The notes beneath the pieces are model-generated. The model had not been told where the DNA came from. It made no database searches and saw nothing but the letters and a program-made list of their open reading frames with translations. From NCBI RefSeq assembly GCF_963259705.1, contig NC_081848.1, positions 56,354,895 to 56,418,894 of the forward strand: a stretch of 64,000 nucleotides of DNA. The letters are read 5' to 3'. A program made the position numbers and the translations under genes. Below are positions 54,069-64,000 of this stretch, piece after piece; the first letter of the stretch is position 1; each line of letters opens with the position of its first letter. Origin of the DNA: Myotis daubentonii. Its lineage: Eukaryota > Chordata > Mammalia > Chiroptera > Vespertilionidae.

Positions 54069-56104
54069 TAATGTGATAAGTATGTACAGTGACAGATAAT
54101 TACTAGATTAAGTTGAGTGATCACATTGTAAAGTATAAAAATGTTGAATCACTATATTATATGCACCTGAAACTAATAGAACCAATAAAGGTTGTACACC
54201 AACTATCTTTAAATTTTTTAAAAATCTCAAAAAAGAAAAACACACACAAACAAATGCCTTTGGTAGGACATGGGAGATCGTGCATGGCTGTCTGAGACCC
54301 AGCCAGCTGTAGAACAGCCACTCAGAAGACAGGCCCCTGATGATGTATGATCAGTGCTTTTGCATCTGAAAGATGGCAGGTTAACTAACTTGCAGGAAAG
54401 AAAACTGCAGGCTGGTGGGGCCCTGCATGCACCTCTCAGAGACAAAGATGGAGGCTGTTCCTTTTTAATCCACAGGGTACCTGGCAGTCCTGGGAGCCAA
54501 ATGAATCCGACGGGCGGGTGCTCACTGAGCACCTGGCAGATGCCCATCTTTCAGAGCAGGGTTCCCCTAAAAGCTTTTCTGGGCAGAACTCTGACACTTC
54601 TTTACTCAGGAAGATTCACTGTCAAACACACTATATTCTGTGTACAGTTCTGGAGGGGATTCACGGACCCCGGGTTAAGCACCCCTGATCTCAGCCAGGG
54701 GGAGCAGAGGTCGGTGACGGAAAATCATGTAAGTGGGGAGGGGGCGCACCGGGCTGATTTCAGTCTCTGCTCAGTCATGTGTGAGCCCAATACACATTTC
54801 CTGAGCACCAATGATATACTTTGCCAAGAACTCGGAGAGGCTCAAACAGTCCCTGCCTGCACAGATCACTGTGGTCCTGGGCCCACGCCCAGAGGCAACG
54901 TCAGTGCTTCTCTTTCCCCTGCTCACTATCCAGTTTTGGGAACGACAACGCCATCGCTGGGCAGGCTCTATGCAGTTCCCAAAGCGCATCTGCACACGCA
55001 GTTGCATTTGCTTCTCTCGGCAGCTCTGTGAGGTAGATATTCGCATCATCAGCCCCGTTTTGTTGGTGAGAGGCGGCTGCTTCTGTCAAGGGCTGGCTTT
55101 TCAATAGTTCACAGCGAGGTAGCTGCTTTGCCACGCACGAAACTCTGACTCAGAGGCAGCTTGCTGACAGTGATTTAAGGTCGCGCGCGCACTAGCTCCT
55201 CACGCCTGCACGGGGTGCAGGGGATTTTCCAGGCGTGGGAATCGAGGCTCAGCCAGGTTAAGCGGCTGCTCAAGTCCGTGCAGACCTGAAGTCGAACCCA
55301 GGGCTTCCTGATACCAAGTGATCTTTCCATTTTGCCACACTGCTTCTTAGGAAAGGGTCATTGCAGCAAAGCCTGGGAGCTGGTGAGAGGCTGGGAGGGA
55401 GAGAGGGATGGAGTCCTTGTATCTGGGGGAACCCCGAAACCAGGTACAGCTTGTGCGCCTGATCCCCAGCTCTTCTTGGCTCTTCAAAGGCCACACAGTA
55501 TGGAGGGAAGAGATCCTGGAAGACAGGAGCTCCAGGTCCCAGGCCAAAGCTCTAGGGAGCCTGGGTAAAGTCTGCAGGCAAATGGCCTTCAGATTGACCT
55601 GGGTCATGTGGGAGTACTATGATCCCCTCCCGTCACCCAGCACCTGAGTCCCACCATCAAACTCTGCAGCTACCGAGTGCCCGGGGCTGGCACCGCCTGA
55701 GATGGAACGCCCGTGGCTGCTGCTGTCAGTGACTCATCCTTGGCGCTGCCAGCTGCTAGCCCACCGGAACACCGGAACGGAAGGCTGGCTCAGCCTGTCC
55801 CTGTTTACATGAGCAGGGTGGCCGGTTTTGTCCCATTCAGCTTTTCTTCCCTTCCCGAACATGGCAGGGTGACCTCCCAGCCATGACCACAAGGTCTCAG
55901 GGGGCCTGGACCAACAGAACATCACGCTCAGTCCTGCCTGGGCTTCTAGAAACAAAGACGTCAGAGCCTGACAGGCCCTGAGGGGCATCTGGGCTAGTCT
56001 GCTCATTTCTTAGATGGGAAAACTGAGCCCAGAGGTGGGAATTGGCTACTCAAGGTCAACAGCCAACCAATGGCAGAGCCAGGATGTTGGCCGCTACCGT
56101 GACC

Positions 56105-56360
56105 ACTATTAGCTAACACATAATGAGTGCTTCCCATGTGCTGGGCGCTGCTCTAAGTGCTTTATATATACTAACACATTTAGTCTTTGCAACAATCTTA
56201 GAGGGTGGGTGCTACCCTTACTCCCATTTTACAGATGATGAAACTGAGGCACAGGGAAGTCGAGTCACTTGGCCAACGTCAGCTACTAAATGGGTAAACT
56301 AAGACCAGAACTCAGATAGTCTGTCTCCAGAGCCCATACTGATAACCAACACACTAGATG
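56105..56360 (-). mobile_element. MIR SINE
   Basis: GTGCTGGGCGCTGCTCTAAG, CCCATTTTACAGATGATGAAAC and CCAGAACTCAGATAGTCTG in reverse MIR order. A second partial reverse MIR-like piece lies at about 55990-56060. Confidence 0.8.
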
Positions 56361-56397
56361 ACTAACTCAGGTTTTCTGCTCTCTACTCCACATCACC

Positions 56398-56611
56398 TTT
56401 TATTTTTTCTTTATTGATTTTAGAGAAAGTGAGAGAGAGATAGAGAGGGAGAGAGGGAGGGAGGGAGAGAGAGAGAAACCTCTATTTCTTGTTCCACTTA
56501 TTTATACATTCATTGGTTGATTCTTGTATGTGCCCTGACTGGGTATTGAACCCGAAACCTTGGTGTAGTGGGCTGATGCTCTAACCAACTGAGCTACTGG
56601 GCCAGGGCTAG
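56398..56611 (-). mobile_element. VES-type SINE, reverse orientation
   Basis: Tail TTTTCTTTATTGATTTTAGAG, a purine-rich stretch, body TTCCACTTATTTATACATTC and head CAACTGAGCTACTGGGCCAGG. Confidence 0.88.
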
Positions 56612-57052
56612 GATCTGGCCTCTTAGTCAGACTCCACGCTGTCTGCCCCAGGCTGGGCCCCTGCCACTTCTTCCTCCTCCTTGTTGGGGGAAGTCAGTCT
56701 GAGAAGGAGCTCCAGCCATTCCAGGGCAGAGGGGACAGTCCATCTATCACACCCTGGCAGGCGGGGGCAGAGAAAAGCTAGACTGGGACCAAGATGATGG
56801 GGAGGCCTGGGAACCAAGCGTGTTGGATGCGTAGTCTGGAAGGTCAGGAGGGCTGAACGCTCTTTGCAGATACACGAGAGGCTGTAATAGGGACGGGGCA
56901 GGTCAAGAGGCAAGAATGGGCCTTGTGTGTGGATGCTCTCGGTAGGTAGACTTTCAAGTCATAGGAAATATCTCTAGTACCTGAGCCTCCAGGCTGTATT
57001 GCAGCTCTTCCTGTCCCCACACTAACTCTAGCTTTGCTTCTAGGGAGGTATA

Positions 57053-57283
57053 TTTTTATTTTATTTATCTACTTTTAAAATATATTTTTATTGATTTTAG
57101 TGAGATGGAGAGGGAGAGATAGAAACATCAATGATGAGAAAGAATCATTGATTGCTGCCTCCTGCACACCCCCTACTGGGTATTGAGTCCACAACCCAGG
57201 AATGTGCCCTGACCTTGAATTGAACCATGACCTCCCGGTTCATGGGTTAATGCTCAATCACTGAGACACACCAGCTGGGCAGA
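57053..57283 (-). mobile_element. VES-type SINE, first of a tandem pair
   Basis: Tail TTTTTATTGATTTTAGTGAG, core CATCAATGATGAGAAAGAAT, head CACTGAGACACACCAGCTGG. It is followed within about 20 bases by a second SINE. Confidence 0.85.
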
Positions 57284-57297
57284 TTTTTTGTTTGTTT

Positions 57298-57503
57298 AAT
57301 CCTCACCCTAGGATATGTTTACTGATTTTTTAGAGAGAGAAGGAGGAGGAGAAGGAGGAGGAGGGGGAGGAGAGATATCAATGTGAGAGAGAAACATCGA
57401 TCAGTTGCCTCCAGTACATGCCCTGACCTGGGATCAAACCTGCAACCTTTTGGGGTTGGGGTATGGGACAATGCTCCAACCAGCTGAGTCACTGGCCAGG
57501 GCA
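57298..57503 (-). mobile_element. Bat SINE of a second subfamily, second of a tandem pair
   Basis: It has the extended tail AATCCTCACCCTAGGATATG not seen in the other copies, GGA repeats, core CATCGATCAGTTGCCTCC and head CAGCTGAGTCACTGGCCAGG. GGGAGGTA at about 57041-57048 and again at 57505-57512 encloses both SINEs. Confidence 0.8.
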
Positions 57504-58500
57504 GGGAGGTAACTTTTGCTAGTGGCTCACAGGGAAAGCTTTGGAGTCACACAGATGTAGGTTTGAGGCCTGCCTTTGCCATTTACTATGTGACCTTGGG
57601 TAAGTGACGTAATCTCTCCGCGGACCATCAGTTGGTGACCGCTGCTCCAGACAAGAGATATACAATTTGCTTCTTGGATTCTGAGAATACCATAAAGTAA
57701 AGCCTGCAAAGAGCTTAACCTGGTGCCTGGCCCACGTGAAAGCTCAATCATTGAGAAAGGAGGGGGAAAGAGGGGAAGGAAAAAGAGAGATGAGGCAGAG
57801 GCAGCAGTAAGGACCTCCCTTTCATCTGCCAGGTGGGCCCTGCAGGAGGACAATGGACCCCTGTCCCCACGTGGGTAGGGGCTTTGAGGCTGCTGGCTGG
57901 CAACGGAGCCGTGGATGGAGTGGGTACGGACTGGGGGTGGCAGAAGTGGGGCAGCTTTGTTTCTGCCAGTTATTTAAAACCAGAATGCTAACAAGCTTTC
58001 AAAACAAAACAAAACACAACTCAAGTACTCTTTGGATGGGATATAATAAAATGGTTCTATCTGAAAAAGAACCAAACAGCTTTGTTGTTGCACACAAAGG
58101 CCCAATTCTTTGTGCCTCTCTGGAGTGGAGGCCCAGAAGTACAAGGGTGAAAGGGTCAATGAAACTCTGAGGGTGCAGCATCCTCCCCCCCCAACACTGA
58201 GAACTAAAAGAACCCACAGAAAAGTCCTGGGGCGATGGGGTACCAGAAGTCTCAAGTGCTCCAGACTTGAGCACAAATGCATGGGAGGGCATCTTCCATC
58301 CTTCCATTTCACAGATGAGAAAATGGAGGTCCACAGAGTAAGAACCAGGATTGGCACATAGGTCTTTAACCCTCTGGTTCAGTTCTCACCCATGTGGTCA
58401 ACATGGGAATTTTCACTGTGGGGATCTGAAGGGCTGAGGCCCGATGGCAGCAGAAGGCTGGGCCCGGTAAGTGCCCTCGGAGGTCTAGGAGTGTCTAGGT

Positions 58501-58715
58501 CAGGGGTGGGCAAACTTTTTGACTCGAGGGCCACAATGGGTTCTTAAACTGGACCGGAGGGCCGGAACAAAAGCATGGATGGAGTGTTTGTGTGAACTAA
58601 TACAAATTCAAAGTAAACATCATTACATAAAAGGGTACGGTCTTTTTTTCCCAATAGTTTTATTCATTTCAAATGGGCTGGATCCGGCCCGCGGGCTGTA
58701 GTTTGCCCACGGCTG
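58501..58715. mobile_element. hAT miniature element, 215 bp
   Basis: Ends CAGGGGTGGGCAAACTTTTT and GTTTGCCCACGGCTG. Perfect 8-bp duplications GTCTAGGT lie at 58493-58500 and 58716-58723. Confidence 0.93.
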
Positions 58716-58938
58716 GTCTAGGTGATAGGAGGTGAGCAAGAGCAACCTGAGATTCCCAGGAGAGTAGTGCCAACAAACCCCAATCCTCCAGAGGCTGCCA
58801 CCCTCAGATGGCCTCTACCACCCAAAACCTCACACTGTTGGCAAAGTGGCAGCTCAGTGGCTTCCTAGACCTCACGGGCCTTCGGAACTGGGGACAACAA
58901 TGGGGCCTTAAGGGACCTTCCAGTACTAAAGACCCAGG

Positions 58939-59170
58939 GCTGCCGTAAAAAAATATCTTGAGTGTTAGTTTAATTCAATGGCTTCCCCTTGAAAAACCCT
59001 AACTTAACTCTGGTGCCGTGTCACCTATAGAAATTTTTTGATATTTGCAACCGTAGTAAAACAAAGACTTATATTTTTGATACTTATTTTATATATTTAA
59101 ATGCCATTTAATCATTAAGAAAAATCAACCAAAAAAATGAGTTCGTGTGTCAGAGGTTCGCCACCACTGG
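58939..59170. mobile_element. 5'-truncated hAT element
   Basis: The right end CAGAGGTTCGCCACCACTG is a hAT terminus, but no partner end is found to the left. The AT-rich interior resembles an abundant vesper-bat hAT family from memory. Confidence 0.65.
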
Positions 59171-59430
59171 TCTAGGAACACACCGGGGAATGCTATGCAG
59201 CCCTGAGGAGCAAAGGGTCAGTACATATGGCACCATGAAGGGCCTCAGAAACACCGCTGAGTGAGAAGAATGAAGCTAACAGAACACAGTATTTACAAAG
59301 GAAAACACTTGCACATGTAACTTCTGAAGTTACAGAAATGTCTAATTACCATGTTGTACATCTGGGACTAATAGAATATTGTATGTTAACTGCAACCAAA
59401 AAAAACAAAAACATTATTAAAAAAAGAAAG
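59171..59430 (+). mobile_element. L1 3' end fragment
   Basis: AATGCTATGCAGCCCTGAGGAG and GCTGAGTGAGAAGAATGAAGC match the end of L1 ORF2 (the 'YYTAIKN' region) in decayed form. It continues to GTTGTACATCTGGGACTAATAG and an A-rich tail. Confidence 0.65.
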
Positions 59431-62300
59431 AATAGAAAAAGTATCTGAACACAAAATATTGTAGCAAAATATAACTGATACAAATAGTTTTATTCTTTCC
59501 TCGGTTCATGAGGGCTTCCACAATGGACCAGGATTCACACGGAGGAGAGGCAGGCGTGAGAGGCTGGGTGTGGCTGAGGGTCAACCCTGGTGTGAGGCGC
59601 CAAGATTACCTGGGTGGGTAGCTCAGGTTAGCAGAGGGTGACCCTGGGCTGGGTGGAGGGCAGAAGCACAGTTTAAACCAGTACTAGGCACCAGACTGGG
59701 GGCTTTTTGAGAACGGGGACTGGTCATTATGAGGTTAACTTGTTCCTTGAAATGCTTTGACAGATGGTTAACAAGAACATGAACCAGGACCCTACTCATC
59801 CTTCTAGTCACAGGAAGCCTTCCATGACCCCCCAACATAGGGTTATGTTGCTGTTGTGCCCTTCCATGGAGTCCTACCCTCTCTGAGAGCAGGGACCCAG
59901 TCTGTCTTGCTCTTCATTGTATCATCAGTGCTTGGCAGAGCATAGGGCACAGAGTAGCTGCTCAATAAAAAGTTGTCAAGTCGATAAAAGGGCCAGGCTG
60001 CCTTTTCAATTGGTCCTTGTTGGCTTCTGGCCTAAGAGCTGATCCGTGCTGTGGTGGTACGGCCATGAAAGCTATGACCTACCCTCCCTGATGGCCAGCG
60101 GGAGTTGCTGCCAGGTTAGGACAGCAGAGGTTTCCTGAGTACAGGCCGCCTCCTTACTTTATAAAAGGCTCCCGTGATGGGCAGTGGCATCTTGCTGAAA
60201 CCACCTTCTTCCCCTCAGAGGGGAAGACCCCCACTTGATTCCGATGATGATACAGAGCCTAAGGCTGGCGGAGGGTAGATTTCAAGGCCCTGGGACTTAG
60301 GTAGGGAGTGGGTATTGGAGCCACTGGCCCAAAAGGCCAGCGGCTCCTATCAAATGCGCAATGAATGGCCTATTCAAACCTCAGTGTCTACTCACAACCT
60401 TGTGTACAGCCAGCTAATTATGACATCCTAAAATCTCAGGGTGGCAGTGACATACATCATGGCAGTGACATACATACAGGAGGGCTGTGGAAACACCCTG
60501 TTCCCAAGAGCATGTGTCCTCAGACCGGGCCCTAGCTCCCTCTTCTCTGGCTGTGCCACTCCCCATGGATGAGCAGTCCACGGGGCATAGGGGATGTGCC
60601 CATGCTCCCCTCTCCAGGCCATGCTCTGGCTACTGGGACTCCAGAGCTCCTTAACCAAGGGGCCCGAAACCAGCTTGGGTGCAGGACCATCCTTCCGAGG
60701 GTGGACATGGCCTCCTGCTTCGGGATCTTTAGGTTTGAGGGGTGACCAAGGAACAGCTCTTGGGGCGGGGTGTAGATCACGCTTAGACACACAGACTGAC
60801 ATGCCCACATGCATGCACACAGGGGCCCTTGCAGTGTAGAACTGAGCAGTGGGTGATGTACCACTTGGGGCCCCATTTGAAGCCTGGCTTAGGTCCCTGC
60901 AAATGTTAGGAGCAGGCCTGCCCATGTGCCCACTGGAGACACAGAGCAATACTTGGTGACGTCATGCCATCACTAGTTCCTATTGTCGCCTATCTACCTC
61001 CCTCCTCTGCGCCGTATCCCTGAAGAAGCTGCTGGTCCCAAGCTAGGCCCACAACGGTGCCGGCTGGGGAAAGCGCGGAGGCCCCAGCACCAGCAGGGTT
61101 GCCTGGTTTCTTGCGAATGTGAACACCTACGCGCGGAAGAGGGGGAGTGTGAGTTGGAATGTATAAATGTGTTTGGGTGACTGTGAGCAAATAAGTGAGC
61201 AAGCAAGGAGGAATGAAAAAGAAGAAAAGAAGGGTGACCATGTGAAAAAGACTGTGTGCATGAGGGGAGAAGAAAAATAAACGTGTGCGTGTACACGGAG
61301 TGGAGGAGGCAACCAGGTACACACCCAGTGCCTGCTACAGTACCTAGGAACAGTGGGCAATGGAGGGCCTGGGAACAGGGCACAGAACGGGAGGGAAGGA
61401 GCATGCCTGCTTGTCTGTATGGGTGCATGAGAAGGGGCACGGATGTGGGAGAGAAAGAGACCTAAAGAGGGAAGGCGAGAGCAAGCAAGTCTGTCCATCT
61501 CTAAAAGCATGTCGGGTGGAAGGGGATGCATGATGGAGCCATGGAGCTAAGACAGCCCGAGTTTGCAAGAGGAAGACGGGCAGGGGTGTGAACTTGAAGG
61601 TGGGGGTGTGCTTCCACAGGGCTCTGTGAGACAGAGAGACCGGGTGCGTGCCTGGGTGGCTGTGTGTGGGTGTGTGCACGTGAGCATGTGAGCATGAGGC
61701 TGTGACAAGTGAGAACCCATATGAGTGTGTGAGCACATGCGTGGAGTGCCCTGTGAGCAAGCATGCCTGTCCCTGGGGCAGCTATGGGTTGCCTGAGGTG
61801 TTGGTGATGCCTGAGGATATTTTCACATGAAAATTTCAAGCAGGGAGGACTGCATGACCTGCTCGGCTCAGGTCTAGGTGGCTGTGGCTGGGAGTGTTGG
61901 CGATGTTGCCCCAGCCTGGCAGTGCAGTGCGTGTAGGAATAAGTGAGTCATCAGGCATGGCTGGCCCCCACTCTGCCTCGCTTCTGGTTTCGCCCAGCAG
62001 GGAAGACAGCTGGGAGAGGGAGAGATTACTCGAGGACTGTGTTTTTACACTATCATTATCCAATTGCTTGCAGTGCCCATGGGCTCATTCTAAAGGGCCA
62101 GCACCCCAATTCTCTTGGTCTAGCTCTAGCCTGCCATCTCCCTTTATGTCCAAGTTGCAATTCAGGTGAGTGGTTTCAGCTGATGAACATTTGTGGAAAT
62201 CTACTCCTTACCAAGTTCCAGAACCAACCTCCAGTCCTTTTCCCATCCCTGGCTTCTTGGCCTTAATTTTTCCCATAGCACATACCTACCATGCTATATA
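59431..62300. other. Intronic or intergenic, no gene recognised
   Basis: No family match. 61130-61760 is rich in GTGTG, GTGAGC and CATGTG words on the + strand without a clean unit. Open frames there are products of this low complexity. Confidence 0.45.
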
Positions 62301-62319
62301 TTTTTCTTATTTTATTTAT

Positions 62320-62490
62320 CTTTCTCTTAATAAAAAATGCCTGTGTAGCACTTGCTATGTACCAAACACTGTTCTAATTTCTCTATTATTTCATTTAATC
62401 CTCAAACAACTCAACCTGGCAGTGAATATTATTCTTGCCATTTTGTAAATGGGATGCACAGAGATGTTAAGTAGCTTGCCTATGATCATC
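62320..62490 (-). mobile_element. MIR-type SINE remnant
   Basis: CTTGCTATGTACCAAACACTG, CCATTTTGTAAATGGGATGC and TAAGTAGCTTGCCTATGATC follow reverse MIR order. Confidence 0.7.
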
Positions 62491-63014
62491 CCATGGTAAG
62501 TGGTGGGGGCCACACCTGTCAAGGGTCCCTGCTGTTCACCAGTAAACAATACTGTTCTATGGGGTTGGACATTTTCTCAGTTTGGTGCACTGTTGAATTT
62601 TCGGTGTTTACATGCAGATGCTCAATGACTAGCTAGTGAAGGAATGAAGAAATGAGTGGATGAATGTTAGACATGGAGGATGAAATAGAGAGGTACTTGC
62701 CTTCAAGGAGTTCATGGTCCCATTGAGGAAACAGGCAAAAGTTACTTCAATATCATATAAAGATGGCATTGTGGGGTCTAGGGGAGCACACAACATGCCT
62801 GGCTTCTGGATGGCAGGGTTTTCCAGAGAAAGGACAGAGAAGGGGCTATGCACAGTGACATCTATCATCTCCTCCAAAATTCTCCTTGGGGACAGACACC
62901 CCTTGTCTCTTCCTACCTTAACCTATAGGATTCCAGAAGATGATGGTGGCTCGATGGTGACAACGGAAGCGCAATGCGGTCGTGGCCAGGAGCATGAGCT
63001 CTGAAGAGATGGCC

Positions 63015-63190
63015 CGGAGTGAATTCTCACTCTACCAAACACTTGCTAGGTGACCTGGACAGATTCCCTAACCTGCCTGGGCCTTGGTCCTCTCATCTAT
63101 AGGATGGGGATAGCAAATGATGCAGACTCCCTAGGTTAGTGGAGGGGATTACATGACATATACCTGTAAAGGCATTTGGAACAGTGCACA
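63015..63190 (+). mobile_element. MIR-type SINE
   Basis: TGCTAGGTGACCTGGACAG, TCATCTATAGGATGGGGATAG and GGCATTTGGAACAGTGC are in MIR order. Further old MIR or L2 pieces lie at 63400-63460 and 63540-63640. Confidence 0.7.
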
Positions 63191-63779
63191 TAGCACAAGA
63201 AAGGCAATGTGCCAGCTCCAGTGGAGATAACCAATGCTCCTCTTCCATTGTACCTTGGTTGCTGGCTTTCAGGAGGGAATGGGAGAGAAGGGTGGGATTA
63301 AATATGCTTATTACTGTGACCCTTCTGCTGTGGCTTCGTCCTGTTTTCCAGAAGCAACTCAAAGCAGAGCAGAGACTATGTCTGCTTTTTTCACCACTAT
63401 TATCACTAGCACCTAGTATAATACCTGACACACAGTAGTTGCTCAATAAATGTTTGTTGAATAAGTGAAGTGCATGTGTGATTTTATTTATTTAATCTTT
63501 GTGAAGATAAATAACCATTTATTAATAAGTTGTTTCCACTTACAAATTAGGAACTAGAAGCTCAGCAAGGTTAAGTGACTTGTCCATTAACACACAGCCT
63601 GTAAACAAAACAGCCAGACTCAAAGGCCAAAACCCATGCTCTTTCCTCCCCACCATTGCTACTCTCTGGACAAATATACATCATGTCCTATTTTCCAAAA
63701 TGGATTTTTTTTTCCTAGCCAGTAGGGCCGTCCCTGGTTGTAGAATCATCTCCGAATTCTATGACTCATATCTGAATCA

Positions 63780-63960
63780 CAGAACTGTTGAGTAGTTGAA
63801 AGGGACTTTTGATGTCATCTTGACCTCCCACCCATTGTGGAAATTTCCTCTCCAATGTCTATCCAGATCATACTTGAATGCCTCCAATGATGGAACACTC
63901 TTTTTCTTCCTCTTCAATTAACAAGTTCTATAACTGGGCACTTTTAGAGTCAGAAAGAAG
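63780..63960. mobile_element. Old mammalian dispersed repeat, family unassigned
   Basis: GAAAGGGACTTTTGATGTCATC and CTTGAATGCCTCCAATGATGG are wording I know from an ancient, widely spread mammalian repeat, but I cannot name the family with confidence. Confidence 0.4.
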
Positions 63961-64000
63961 GTTCTGCATCTTTTGGGCCAACGGGCCTCTTTTTAGTTTC

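Larger units (their letters stand above)
53281..54205 (+). mobile_element. L1 3'UTR fragment, split by a SINE and a Helitron
   Basis: Outside the two insertions the pieces (53281-53334, 53562-53653, 54069-54205) read like a mammalian L1 3' end: AGATGGTTACCAGAAGTGAGG, then GTTGAATCACTATATTATATG and CACCTGAAACTAATAGAAC. Confidence 0.75.
49524..64000 (-). other. PTPN5: Probable PTPN5 5' intron, no coding exon found
   Basis: About 14.5 kb upstream of the last PTPN5 exon seen. I looked on the - strand for an exon resembling the human STEP61 start (acidic peptide ending in CCSERLP with a phase-1 donor) and did not see one. The stretch is filled with VES SINEs, L1 3' ends, one Helitron, hAT copies and MIRs. 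Long GT-rich tracts at 61130-61760 are not a clean repeat. Confidence 0.6.

Noticed and set aside
61127..61760. Several overlapping histidine-, threonine- and proline-rich frames on the - strand
   Set aside because: They come from a GT-rich low-complexity tract; no two frames agree with a known family and there are no splice signals that join them.
49524..64000. A first coding exon of PTPN5
   Set aside because: No - strand stretch with an acidic N-terminus ending in a CCSERLP-like peptide and a phase-1 donor was found, so the start is probably beyond the window.

Overview
This is nuclear DNA from a mammal, most likely a vespertilionid (vesper) bat. The host call rests on the mobile elements. 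There are many tRNA-derived VES-type SINEs with clear target-site duplications. Three short non-autonomous Helitrons carry HeliBat-like ends (TC...CTAG with a 3' hairpin). Several hAT miniature elements have 8-bp duplications, including one that reads as a SPIN ('Space Invader') copy. Genus and species cannot be named from the sequence.

Three protein-coding genes are present, in the order and orientation I know from human 11p15.1. TMEM86A (+, three exons, 240 aa) starts in a CpG island near 9.1 kb. IGSF22 (-) has 22 coding exons between 32.7 and 14.8 kb and joins into an uninterrupted 1326-residue frame. PTPN5/STEP (-) has 12 coding exons between 49.5 and 36.5 kb; its first coding exon lies outside the window. 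TMEM86A and IGSF22 converge, with poly(A) signals about 1.2 kb apart. PTPN5 lies upstream of IGSF22 in the same direction, with about 2.7 kb between them.

Layout: 1-8.9 kb is intergenic and repeat-rich. 8.9-13.4 kb is TMEM86A. 13.4-14.6 kb is a short spacer. 14.6-32.8 kb is IGSF22. 32.8-35.4 kb is a spacer with microsatellites. 35.4-49.5 kb is the PTPN5 3'UTR and exons 2 to 13 (counted from the start codon). 49.5-64 kb is probably PTPN5 5' intron, filled with SINEs, L1 ends, a Helitron and hAT copies.

The genes are not one pathway. TMEM86A is a lysoplasmalogenase-family membrane enzyme, IGSF22 is a myosin-binding-protein-C-like Ig/FN3 protein, and PTPN5 is the striatum-enriched tyrosine phosphatase. 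I found no undescribed multi-gene system. The most unusual signal is a perfect 62-bp inverted repeat in IGSF22 introns that brackets exons 15 and 16. Next are a Helitron cut cleanly into a SINE, a candidate GC-AG intron, and an 86%-identical direct repeat around a 2.4-kb AT-rich block.
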